From Pelomonas cellulosilytica (GTDB lineage Bacteria; Pseudomonadota; Gammaproteobacteria; Burkholderiales; Burkholderiaceae_C), in assembly GCF_021353265.1 (NCBI RefSeq), contig NZ_JAJTWU010000005.1, positions 419,005 to 483,004 of the forward strand: a DNA stretch of 64,000 nucleotides. Reading direction: 5' to 3'. Position numbers and translations under genes: made by a program. Shown piece by piece: positions 25,122-32,889 of this stretch. The notes beneath the pieces were generated by a model. The model saw nothing but the letters and a program-made list of their open reading frames with translations, ran no database searches and was not told the origin of the DNA. Positions within the stretch are counted from its first letter, which is position 1. Each line of letters begins with the position of its first letter.

Positions 25122-25843
25122 CCCTCTCCGCCGACCAGGCCGCCTGGGCGCATAGCGGCTTTGCCTGGGCCGGCATGGCCCTGGGCGCTGCGATGTGGCG
25201 CGCCACGCTCCGGGGCCAGCCCACGGGCGGCGCACTGGCGCCCGGCAACTTCGCCGTGCTGGTGGGCCTGCTGCTTGGCGCCGCCTTAGGCAACAAGGGC
25301 GTCTTCCTCATCGAGCGGCCCGACGTGGCGCTGGAGATGTGGCGGGGCCAGCCGGTGTGGCCCGGCCAGAGCATCGTCGGCGGCCTGCTCGGGGGTCTCA
25401 TCGGCGTGGAGATCGCGAAGAAGCTCACCGGCCAGACGCGCAGCACCGGCGATGCGATGGTCTGGCCCATCGCGGTGGGCCTGGCCATCGGCCGCATCGG
25501 CTGCTTCCTCGCCGGCTTGCATGACGACACCTACGGCCTGCCGACCTCGTTGTCGTGGGGCGTGGATTTTGGCGATGGCATCTCGCGCCATCCCACGCAG
25601 CTCTACGAGATCGCCGTCGTGCTGCCGCTCGGCTGGGCGCTGAGCCGTTCGCGCTTCGCGACGCCAGGCCTCGCGTTCAAGTTGTTCCTGAACGCCTACC
25701 TGCTGTGGCGCTTTGCCGTCGAGTTTCTCAAGCCCGTGCCCGTCGCGTACCCGCTAGGCCTGTCCGGCATTCAGTGGACCTGCCTCGCGGCCCTCGCCGT
25801 CTACCTGCCCCTCACGCGGCGCGCCACGCGCCAAACCGCATGA
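25118..25843 (+). CDS. Lgt-like membrane protein (diacylglyceryl transferase superfamily)
   Basis: 241 residues, seven membrane helices and the Lgt topology. GLAIGRIGCFLAGLHDD (about 120-136) lines up with the Lgt signature GRxGNFxNxE, HPTQLYE (about 157) is fully conserved, and a helix with LWRFAVEFLKP matches the RFxxEFxRxP segment. By eye, three key Lgt residues differ: the His of the FHGG motif is Val (SIVGGLLGG), the signature Asn/Glu are replaced, and the C-terminal Arg is Lys. A true prolipoprotein transferase is therefore doubtful; transfer to or from another phospholipid product is possible. ATGA overlaps join it to the genes on both sides. Confidence 0.85.
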   Translation: MTLSADQAAWAHSGFAWAGMALGAAMWRATLRGQPTGGALAPGNFAVLVGLLLGAALGNKGVFLIERPDVALEMWRGQPVWPGQSIVGGLLGGLIGVEIAKKLTGQTRSTGDAMVWPIAVGLAIGRIGCFLAGLHDDTYGLPTSLSWGVDFGDGISRHPTQLYEIAVVLPLGWALSRSRFATPGLAFKLFLNAYLLWRFAVEFLKPVPVAYPLGLSGIQWTCLAALAVYLPLTRRATRQTA

Positions 25844-27309
25844 CCCGCAAAGTCCGCCCCTACCTGTTCTACGACACGACGCAGTCGGTCTGCACCACCT
25901 GCCTGCGGCCCGTCGAGGCCAAGATCGTCATCAAGGACGGCCAGGTCTTCATGGACAAGTGGTGCCCCGCGCATGGCACCGAGCGCGTGCTCGTCAGCGA
26001 CGACGCTGACTACTACCGCCTGTGCCGCGAGGTGTACGTGAAGCCGCCCGAGATGCCGCAGCGCTTCGCCACGCCGATGGCCTACGGCTGCCCCTATGAC
26101 TGCGGGCTGTGCCCCGACCATATGCAGCACAGCTGTCTGTCCATCGTCGAGATCAGCGACCACTGCAACCTGCGCTGTCCCACCTGCTACGCGGCCTCCG
26201 GACCTGAGCGGCTGACGCATCGCTCGCTGAACGAGGTGATCGCGATGCTGGAAGCCATCGTCGCCAGCGAGGGCGAGGCTGATGTCGTGCAGCTCAGCGG
26301 CGGCGAGCCCACGCTGCACCCGCAGTTCTTCGACATCCTCGACGCGGCCAAGGCGCGCCCCATCAAGCACCTGATGGTCAACACCAACGGGCTGCGCCTC
26401 GCGCAGGACGCGGCCTTCGCCGAGCGGCTGGCCAGCTACGCGCCGGGCCTGGAGGTCTACCTGCAGTTCGACTCGCTCAAGCGGGACGCGCTGATGGACT
26501 TGCGCGGCGCCGACCTGCGCCGGCCGCACGACGAGGCGCTGTCGCGGCTGGAGGCGCTGGGGCTGTCCACCACGCTGGTGATGACGGTCAAGCGCGGCGT
26601 CAACGACGACGAGATCGGCGACGTGATCCGCCACGGCCAGTCGTTTTCATGCGTGCGCGGCGTGACGCTGCAGCCCATCCAGAACGCCGGCCGCGTGGAG
26701 GCCTACGACGCCGCGAAGCACCGCCTCACGGTGAGCGAGCTGCGCCGCCGCATTGCCGAGCAGAGTGGCGTCTTCACACCGGCCGACGTGCTGCCCGTGC
26801 CGTGCAACCCCGACACGCTGGCGATGGCCTATGCCATCCGCAGCCAGGATGCCAAGAGCGGCCTCGTGCCGCTGACGCGCTACCTGGACCCCGCCACGCT
26901 GCTGTCCGGCGACCGCAGCACCATCGTCTTTGAGGGTGACCCGGCGCTGAAGGCAGCCGTGTTCAAGCTGTTCTCCACCAACCACTCGCCGGAGAGCGGT
27001 GCCAACTGCCTGTCCGAGCTGCTGTGCTGCCTGCCGAAGATCGTCGCGCCGCAGCTCAGCTACCGCGACGTGTTCCGCGTGCTCATCGTGCAGTTCATGG
27101 ATGCGCAGTCGCTGGACATCCGCTCGCTGAAGAAGAGCTGCATCCACATCGCGCGGCCGGACGGCCGGCTCATTCCGTTCGAGTCCTACAACCTGTTCTA
27201 CCGCGACGAGCGGCAGCAGGCGCTGGCGGCCATCCGCGCCGAGATCGATGCGCAGCGCGAGCAGCGGCTGCGGGTCGCCAGGCCGTCGCTGGCTATCGTC
27301 CCCGCCTGA
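25840..27309 (+). CDS. Radical SAM enzyme of the Tes/MJ0619 type (possible lipid-linking enzyme)
   Basis: 489 residues. An N-terminal rubredoxin-like part has CTTC (18, 21) and CPAHG (42), followed by CPYDCGLC (84, 88, 91) and Cys 99, then the radical SAM motif CNLRCPTC (Cys 109, 113, 116) and QLSGGEPTL. This cysteine order is that of archaeal tetraether lipid synthase Tes (MJ0619), which joins lipid tails by carbon-carbon bonds. Extra cysteines near the C-terminus (NCLSELLCCLP, KSCIHI) could bind another cluster. Its start overlaps the Lgt-like gene and its end overlaps the convergent membrane gene by 17 bases. Lipid-tail chemistry is inferred from family and neighbours. Confidence 0.88.
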   Translation: MTRKVRPYLFYDTTQSVCTTCLRPVEAKIVIKDGQVFMDKWCPAHGTERVLVSDDADYYRLCREVYVKPPEMPQRFATPMAYGCPYDCGLCPDHMQHSCLSIVEISDHCNLRCPTCYAASGPERLTHRSLNEVIAMLEAIVASEGEADVVQLSGGEPTLHPQFFDILDAAKARPIKHLMVNTNGLRLAQDAAFAERLASYAPGLEVYLQFDSLKRDALMDLRGADLRRPHDEALSRLEALGLSTTLVMTVKRGVNDDEIGDVIRHGQSFSCVRGVTLQPIQNAGRVEAYDAAKHRLTVSELRRRIAEQSGVFTPADVLPVPCNPDTLAMAYAIRSQDAKSGLVPLTRYLDPATLLSGDRSTIVFEGDPALKAAVFKLFSTNHSPESGANCLSELLCCLPKIVAPQLSYRDVFRVLIVQFMDAQSLDIRSLKKSCIHIARPDGRLIPFESYNLFYRDERQQALAAIRAEIDAQREQRLRVARPSLAIVPA

Positions 27310-27784
27310 ACAGGCGCTTTAGACGCAGCTTGATCGCCCGCGCGGTGCGCCACACCGCGCTGCTTCGCACCCACGCCAGCAGCTCGGCCTTCCAGCGCGT
27401 CCAGCGCTCGTAGACACGTGCAAACCAGGCCAGCTGCATCAGCGCCGGCTGGATCAGCTGGAACAGCCACGCCAGCAGCGCCGTGCCAAACAGCTTGGCG
27501 GCGATGATGACACCCACGCCCAGCAGGGCGTGGCCCTTGGCCACCAGCCACACCGCGGCGAGCTTGATCGGCAGGATCAGCAGGCTGGGCAGCACCAGCA
27601 CGACCACGGCCCAGCGCGGCGGCAGGCGCTTCAGCAGCGCCTCGACCTGCCGGATGACCGGCAGCCGCGCCAGCAGCGCGAACACGCGGCGCAGCGGCTC
27701 CCAGCCCCATTCCTCGAAGAGGATGAGCAGCGCCAGGACGACCCGGAGGAGCCAGCGCAGCGGGGCGAGCAGGGTCTTGAGCAT
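27293..27784 (-). CDS. Conserved hypothetical membrane protein
   Basis: 163 residues from ATG 27784; a longer frame to 27850 adds 22 non-conserved-looking residues. It has two or three membrane helices (WAVVVLVLPSLLILPIKLAA, GHALLGVGVIIAAKLFGTAL) between amphipathic, very basic ends (LLRVVLALLILFEEWGWEPL at the start; TARAIKLRLKRLFRRGR at the end). FEEWGWEPL and a Trp/Arg-rich interior recur in similar proteobacterial proteins of unknown role. The 3' end overlaps the radical SAM gene. Inner-membrane location is inferred. Confidence 0.8.
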   Translation of the reverse strand: MLKTLLAPLRWLLRVVLALLILFEEWGWEPLRRVFALLARLPVIRQVEALLKRLPPRWAVVVLVLPSLLILPIKLAAVWLVAKGHALLGVGVIIAAKLFGTALLAWLFQLIQPALMQLAWFARVYERWTRWKAELLAWVRSSAVWRTARAIKLRLKRLFRRGR

Positions 27785-27800
27785 CAGGCTCCCAGCGGAA

Positions 27801-28616
27801 TCACGGAGCCTGCAGTTTGACCCGGCAGCGTAACCCTGCCGGAAGTTCACCCTTGGCGTTGTCGATCTCGGCCACGATGCCGAAGGTGCCGGCCGCGGCG
27901 TCCACCACGCGGTCCACCGTGCGCACCTTGGCGCGGATGGGCTTGTCGGCGAACGGCGTCTCGGGCGTCACGGTGACGATCTGGCCGGCCCTGACTTGCG
28001 TGAAGGCCTTGACCGGCAGCAGCGCCTGCACTTTCAGCGGGTTCGTCTGCGCGATCTTCAGCACCGGCTTCTTCGTGTCGCTGCTGTCCATCAGCGCGCC
28101 GGGGTAGAGGTACTGGTCCACGACGACCCCGCTGAACGGCGCGAGGATCTGGCGGCGGCGCAGCTGGTCCACCGCCTGGCGGTGGTCCAGCCGGGCGATC
28201 TGGTTGTTCTCGGTCGCGGTCTTCAGTTCGGCCTCGGCCAGCTTCAGCTCGGCCTGCGCATCCTCCACCGCCTGGGCGGAGACGAACTCCTCGGCCAGCA
28301 GATCCTGCAGCCGCCGGGCTTTCTCGCGCAGTGCGGTCACCTTGGCGCGCGATTGCTCGGCCTGGCCCTGCGCCTCGGCCCGCGCCCTGGCGGACTCGGC
28401 GGCGCTCGCCTCCACGCTGCTTTCGATGCTGACGAGCACCTGGCCCTGGCGGATGGCCTCGCCGCGACCGGCATGCACCCGCTCCAGGATGCCGACGACG
28501 GGGCTGCGGATCTCCACCGTCTGGTTGGGCTCGATCATGCAGTCGTAATCCTGGGCGAACGCGCAGGACGTGACGCTCATCAGCATCGTGAGGAAGAGCC
28601 TGTCGCGACGCGACAC
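27801..28616 (-). CDS. Small HlyD-like periplasmic adaptor
   Basis: 271 residues from GTG 28616, which gives a signal peptide (SRRDRLFLTMLMSVTSCAFA). An ATG at 28712 overlaps the SecA-like stop, but its first 32 codons run through a hairpin-rich repeat, so the GTG is preferred; both remain possible. The order is beta-barrel/lipoyl half (PNQTVEIRSPVVGILERVHA), a coiled-coil hairpin with two long charged helices (about residues 70-150), then APFSGVVVDQYLYPGAL and a barrel domain. It should act in the periplasm as an adaptor towards the TolC-like channel. It is the last gene of the secretion locus. Confidence 0.85.
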   Translation of the reverse strand: MSRRDRLFLTMLMSVTSCAFAQDYDCMIEPNQTVEIRSPVVGILERVHAGRGEAIRQGQVLVSIESSVEASAAESARARAEAQGQAEQSRAKVTALREKARRLQDLLAEEFVSAQAVEDAQAELKLAEAELKTATENNQIARLDHRQAVDQLRRRQILAPFSGVVVDQYLYPGALMDSSDTKKPVLKIAQTNPLKVQALLPVKAFTQVRAGQIVTVTPETPFADKPIRAKVRTVDRVVDAAAGTFGIVAEIDNAKGELPAGLRCRVKLQAP

Positions 28617-28644
28617 GGCGACGGATCGCGCGACTGCCGTGGAA

Positions 28645-28705
28645 CCGGCTTTGCCGGGCCACTGGCAGTGCCCCCTTGAGGGGGCGCGCGGAGCGCGTAG
28701 GGGGT
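28645..28705. repeat. Hairpin-rich repeat at a gene junction
   Basis: Four small inverted repeats follow each other: CCGGC-TTT-GCCGG (28645-28657), CACTG-G-CAGTG (28660-28670), CCCCC-TTGA-GGGGG (28671-28684) and CGCGC-GGA-GCGCG, ending in a further GGGGG. The element lies between the SecA-like stop and the probable adaptor start. Similar G-run elements are common between genes in Burkholderiales; its right part resembles 16423-16440. Confidence 0.7.
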
Positions 28706-28708
28706 GAG

Positions 28709-30742
28709 TCATGATGTGGAGCCGGCAATGCCGATGATGCGGTGCAACTCGCGATCCTGGCGGAGGGTTTGCTTGCGGGCCTGCCAGGCGCGGCGTTCGG
28801 AATCGCGCTGGGCCAGGCGCACGGCCAGTGTCAGGCCACGGCCCTGGGTGAGCGCGGCGCGCAGCGGGCCGGGCAGCGTCTTGAACAGCGGGTCGTCGGC
28901 CGCCACCATCGCCCGCACGGTTCCGGGCTGGCCCTGGCGGCCGCTGCGGCCGAAGAGCTGGCGGTCCACCCGCGGGGACTCGTGGTACTCGGTCAGGATC
29001 ACGTGCAGGCCGCCCGCCGCCAGCGCCGTCGCGTCGGGCTTGATGTCCGTGCCGCGGCCGGCCATGTTGGTGGCGATGGTGATGCGGCCCGTGCCGCCCG
29101 CGCGCGCCACGATGGATGCTTCCTCGGCGTCCTGCCGCGCATTGAGCACGACGGCCTCGACGCCGCGGGCGGCGAACACCGCCGCGACCGCCTCGCTGGC
29201 TTCCACGCTGCGCGTGCCCACCAGAACGGCCTGGCCGCGGGCGGCGGCCGCGATGGCCTCGTCGGCCACAGCCTGCCATTTGGTGGCGGCATCGGCAAAG
29301 CAGCGCGGCGGCAGCTCGTGGCGCTGAATGGACCGGTTCGTCGGAAGCCGGCGCACGCGCAGCCGGTAGGTCGCCCACAGCTCGGTGGCGGCCTCGGCGG
29401 CGGTGCCAGTGAGGCCCGCCAGCAGGTAGTAGCGGCGGAAGAAGCGCTGGAAGGTCATGCGCGCCAGCGTGTCGCGGCCGGCCGTCAGCGGCACGCCTTC
29501 CTTGGCCTCGATGAGCTGGTGCAGGCCCTGCTCCCAGCTGCGGTCGGGCATCACGCGACCGGTGCTCTCGTCGACGATCTGCACTTTCAGGCCCTCTTCG
29601 GGCTTCTCGCCCGGTGCGAGGATGTAGTGCTGGTCGCGCTCGTAGAAATGCAGCGCCGCGAGCGCCTGACGCAGCAGCTGCTCCCGCCAGGGGCGCGCGC
29701 GCCAGACCGGGCGCACTCCCTCGGGCAGCGGCGGGCAGACGTCCAGCGCGACGGCGGTCAGCTCGACCTCGCGGTTCGCCAGGTTCAGCGCGTAATGCTC
29801 GCCCGCGCGCAGGCCGCGTGCGGCCTGGATGGCCCAGGCCAGCAGCGCCGGCTCGTGCAGGCCTTCGGCCTCCTGCGAAATGATCATCGGCGTGCGGGCC
29901 TCGTCGATAAGCACGCTGTCGGCCTCGTCGACGATGGCGAAATGCAAGGCCGGAATGAGCGGCTCGCTCGCCTCGCCACGCACGAAGCCGCGCACGCCCG
30001 CCACGCGGCCAGGGAGCAGGCCGTGGCCGGCCAGACGGTCCTTCAGGTAGTCGAACACCAGCTCCTTGCCGCTGACGTAGCAGATGGCATGGCGGTAGGC
30101 CTTGCGACGCTCATCCGGCTCCATGCCGCCTTTGACGAAACCGGCCGAGAGTCCGAAGAACGCGAACAGCGGCGCCATCTCCTCGTAGTCGCGCTCGGCT
30201 AGGTAGTCGTTCGTGCTGACGACGTGCACGCGTGCGCCGCTGGCGGCCATGACGGTCGCCGCCAGCGCCGCCACCAGTGTCTTGCCTTCGCCGGTGCGCA
30301 TCTCGGCCAGGCGCCCGGTGATCAGCAGCCGCGCGCCGGCGAACTGCACCGCGTGTGGCCACAGGCCCAGCGTGCGGCGTGCGGCTTCGCCCACGCTGCC
30401 GAGCGCCTTGGCCAGTGCGACGGCATCGTCCGCACGGGCGCGTAGCGCGGCCATCGCCGCGGCGAGGCGGCCGGCCACTTCGGCGTCGCTTGCCTCGCGC
30501 AGCGGCAGGGCCGCGATGGCGGCGTTCAGCGCGGCGATGCTCGCGGCCGACTCGCTGCGCACCGGCAGCCAGCCCGTCACGTCGCGCAGCCAACGTTCCA
30601 GTTTCGCGTCGGTCTCAGCGCCGCGCTCGTCGCGCAGCGTGTCGGCACGGCGGAACTCGGGCCCGGCGAGGGCGCGCAGCCAGCGCAGGTCGGCCATGGC
30701 GGCGCTCGGGCGTGTGACGGTGGCTTCACTCACGTCAGACAC
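28709..30742 (-). CDS. Truncated SecA-like ATPase of a secretion locus
   Basis: 677 residues against about 900 for housekeeping SecA. NBD1 has MRTGEGKT (148-155), VSTNDYLAERD, and VDEADSVLIDEARTP (271-285); NBD2 has GTRSVEASEAVA, ITIATNMAGRGTDIKPD and QLFGRSGRQGQPG. A shortened preprotein-crosslinking region lies between. The protein ends soon after the first scaffold helix (AQRDSERRAWQARKQ), so the two-helix finger, the wing domain and the zinc-binding tail of SecA are missing. It should be an ATP-driven motor that cannot work like normal SecA. It overlaps the M50 gene by 8 bases. Confidence 0.88.
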   Translation of the reverse strand: MSDVSEATVTRPSAAMADLRWLRALAGPEFRRADTLRDERGAETDAKLERWLRDVTGWLPVRSESAASIAALNAAIAALPLREASDAEVAGRLAAAMAALRARADDAVALAKALGSVGEAARRTLGLWPHAVQFAGARLLITGRLAEMRTGEGKTLVAALAATVMAASGARVHVVSTNDYLAERDYEEMAPLFAFFGLSAGFVKGGMEPDERRKAYRHAICYVSGKELVFDYLKDRLAGHGLLPGRVAGVRGFVRGEASEPLIPALHFAIVDEADSVLIDEARTPMIISQEAEGLHEPALLAWAIQAARGLRAGEHYALNLANREVELTAVALDVCPPLPEGVRPVWRARPWREQLLRQALAALHFYERDQHYILAPGEKPEEGLKVQIVDESTGRVMPDRSWEQGLHQLIEAKEGVPLTAGRDTLARMTFQRFFRRYYLLAGLTGTAAEAATELWATYRLRVRRLPTNRSIQRHELPPRCFADAATKWQAVADEAIAAAARGQAVLVGTRSVEASEAVAAVFAARGVEAVVLNARQDAEEASIVARAGGTGRITIATNMAGRGTDIKPDATALAAGGLHVILTEYHESPRVDRQLFGRSGRQGQPGTVRAMVAADDPLFKTLPGPLRAALTQGRGLTLAVRLAQRDSERRAWQARKQTLRQDRELHRIIGIAGSTS

Positions 30743-32885
30743 TCAACCGCGCGAGGAAGGCCTGGCGCAGCCGCAGCAGCCACTGCACCGCCAGCGGCGT
30801 GGCGCCCAGGTCGAAGCGCACCCATACCTTGTCGCCGAACACGGCGCTGGGCGAGGGGCGGTCCAGCTGCAGCTCGACGTCGAACACGCGGCGCAAGCTG
30901 TGCTTGCCGCCTTCCTTGGACGGGTCCACGGCGATCTCGCCGCCACCGGTGGAGCCGAGTGCTGCCGACACCAGCTCGAAGCCGCCGCCCGGCACCTCGC
31001 GCCGCACGTGGGCGTCCAGCATTGCATGCGGCGTCTGTACCAGCCGCACCTGCACCGACTGCAGGCGGTGCTTGACGAGGTCGGCGTCCTCCTGCGTGAC
31101 GGCCACGCGCACGCGGTCCGTCGGGCCGGCTACAAGGTAGCCCAGCAGCTCGCCGCGCTTGACGGCGCGGCCCGTCAGCTCGGTTGGTGCGTCTGGCACC
31201 CAGCGGCCGGCCATGCCGGCGGTGACGCTCAAGGCCGCCACGCGCGCGCTCGCCTGCTCGAAGCGCTTCTGCCGCGCTGCCAGCTCGGTGCGTAGCGGGA
31301 TGGCCCGCGCCGGCTCGGCCACCTCGGCGCGACGCAGCGTGGCTTCGGTCTGGGCCAGTGCGGCGGCCGCCTGCGCCAGCTCGGCCTTCAAGGGCAGGTT
31401 GTCGATGGTGAGCAGTGGCGCGGCGCGTGCGACGGTGCTGCCCGGAGCGGCCTGCACCGCGCTGATCTGCCCTGCCGCGTCGGTGCGTACCAGCGCCTCG
31501 TCCGGCAGCCACACGACGCCCTGGTGCACGGAGTAGAACGGCAGCGGCACGAGGCCCAGCAGCGCCAGCACGCCGGCCACCCCGAGCGCCGTGCGCCGCT
31601 TGGCCAGCCCGCGCCGCCGCGCCAGCGAGCCGCCTTCGTCCAGGTGCTTCCAGGCCTTCCACACTGGCATGACGAGCGCCTGCCATGCCGCCATGACGGC
31701 CATGACGGCGCCCACCAGTAGGTACTCGCTGGCGACGAACCAGATCAGCCCGACCGTGATGACAAAGCGGTAGACCGGCGCGATGGCGCCGTACAGCGCG
31801 AGGATCCAGCGCTCGCCCGTGGATGCCAGCGGCGGCTCCGCGTCCCTGGCGCCGAACAGCCAGCGGTCGCTCAGGTAGACCCAGTAGCTCTGCGCCCGCT
31901 GCGCGAGGTTGGGCAGCTCCAGCAGGTCGGTCGCGATGAAGTAGCCGTCGTAGCGCATCAGCGGGTTGCCGTTGACGAGCACGGTGGACACGCCCGCGAT
32001 GAGGATGACGTTGTAGACCACCGCCGTGAGCAGCCCGGGCTCGGCCGCCAGCCACACGTACAGTGCGACGGCGCCCAGCGCCAGCTCGGCCATGATGCCC
32101 GCCGCGGCCACCTGCGCCCGTGCCCACTTGGATGGGAACGCGTACGACGACGTCGCGTCTACGTACGGCACTGGCGTGAAGATGATGAACAGCAGGCCAA
32201 TCTCGCGTACCGTGCCGCCCCGCGCCTTTACGGCCAAGCCGTGCGCCCATTCGTGGATGGCTTTCACGACCGGGTAGACGAACCACAGCAGCATCAGGTT
32301 GCTGGCCGACAGCACGCGGTCCGACAGGTTCTCGGTCAGTTCGTGCCAGTGCTGTACGCCGAGGAATGCGGCCGGCAGCACCAGCACCAGCCACAGCAGC
32401 GCCACCGGCGTGCTGAATAGCGCTCGCGCCAGCGACCGCTGCCTGTCGAACCAGCCGTCCGGGTAGAACAGCGGCAGCCGCAGGCTCATCAGGTTCAGCC
32501 AGTTCTGCTTGAACTTCGCCTTGCGCTGCCGCTCGAAGCGCTCGAACACCTCGCCGGCATCGGGCGACACCTGCGTTTGCAGTAGGTCGTTGCTGTGCAG
32601 GGCCGACACCAGCTGCACCAGCTCGTGCTGCGAGATGCTGGCGCCACCGTCGACGGCTTCGGCGCAGGCAGCGTCCCACACCTGGTCCAGCGTCCGACGG
32701 CCATCGCACAGCGACAGCACTCGCCAGACCTCGGGCGTCATGCGGTGGAAGCGCTGGCTGACCGGGTCCGACAGCAACACCCAGGGCTTGCCGCGCAACA
32801 GGCGATGCAGCGGCTGCACGCCGTCGCGCAGGCGCGGCCTCAGATGCCGGAGCGCGTGCCAGTGCTCGGACAGCAGCGCTTGCAT
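30735..32885 (-). CDS. PqqD-like / M50 metalloprotease / HlyD-like fusion membrane protein
   Basis: 716 residues. Residues 25-105 form a PqqD-like winged helix (WVLLSDPVSQRFHRMTPEVW), a fold that binds peptides. Residues 155-450 carry six or more membrane helices with the site-2 protease zinc motif HEWAH (211-215) and the third ligand Asp 313 in NPLMRYDGYF. Residues 455-716 form a HlyD-like periplasmic adaptor with a coiled-coil hairpin (ELAQAAAALAQTEATLRRAE). It could receive the giant protein, clip it, or form the inner-membrane gate. It starts four bases past the previous stop. Family members occur beside peptide-export genes. Confidence 0.87.
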   Translation of the reverse strand: MQALLSEHWHALRHLRPRLRDGVQPLHRLLRGKPWVLLSDPVSQRFHRMTPEVWRVLSLCDGRRTLDQVWDAACAEAVDGGASISQHELVQLVSALHSNDLLQTQVSPDAGEVFERFERQRKAKFKQNWLNLMSLRLPLFYPDGWFDRQRSLARALFSTPVALLWLVLVLPAAFLGVQHWHELTENLSDRVLSASNLMLLWFVYPVVKAIHEWAHGLAVKARGGTVREIGLLFIIFTPVPYVDATSSYAFPSKWARAQVAAAGIMAELALGAVALYVWLAAEPGLLTAVVYNVILIAGVSTVLVNGNPLMRYDGYFIATDLLELPNLAQRAQSYWVYLSDRWLFGARDAEPPLASTGERWILALYGAIAPVYRFVITVGLIWFVASEYLLVGAVMAVMAAWQALVMPVWKAWKHLDEGGSLARRRGLAKRRTALGVAGVLALLGLVPLPFYSVHQGVVWLPDEALVRTDAAGQISAVQAAPGSTVARAAPLLTIDNLPLKAELAQAAAALAQTEATLRRAEVAEPARAIPLRTELAARQKRFEQASARVAALSVTAGMAGRWVPDAPTELTGRAVKRGELLGYLVAGPTDRVRVAVTQEDADLVKHRLQSVQVRLVQTPHAMLDAHVRREVPGGGFELVSAALGSTGGGEIAVDPSKEGGKHSLRRVFDVELQLDRPSPSAVFGDKVWVRFDLGATPLAVQWLLRLRQAFLARLSV

Positions 32886-32889
32886 GGCT

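Noticed and set aside
25118..25843. Standard lgt gene
   Set aside because: Key Lgt residues are replaced and the gene sits in an overlap chain with lipid-type genes instead of the usual housekeeping context.
28709..30742. Housekeeping SecA
   Set aside because: It lacks the scaffold, wing and zinc-binding parts and lies in a secretion locus; the true secA should be elsewhere.
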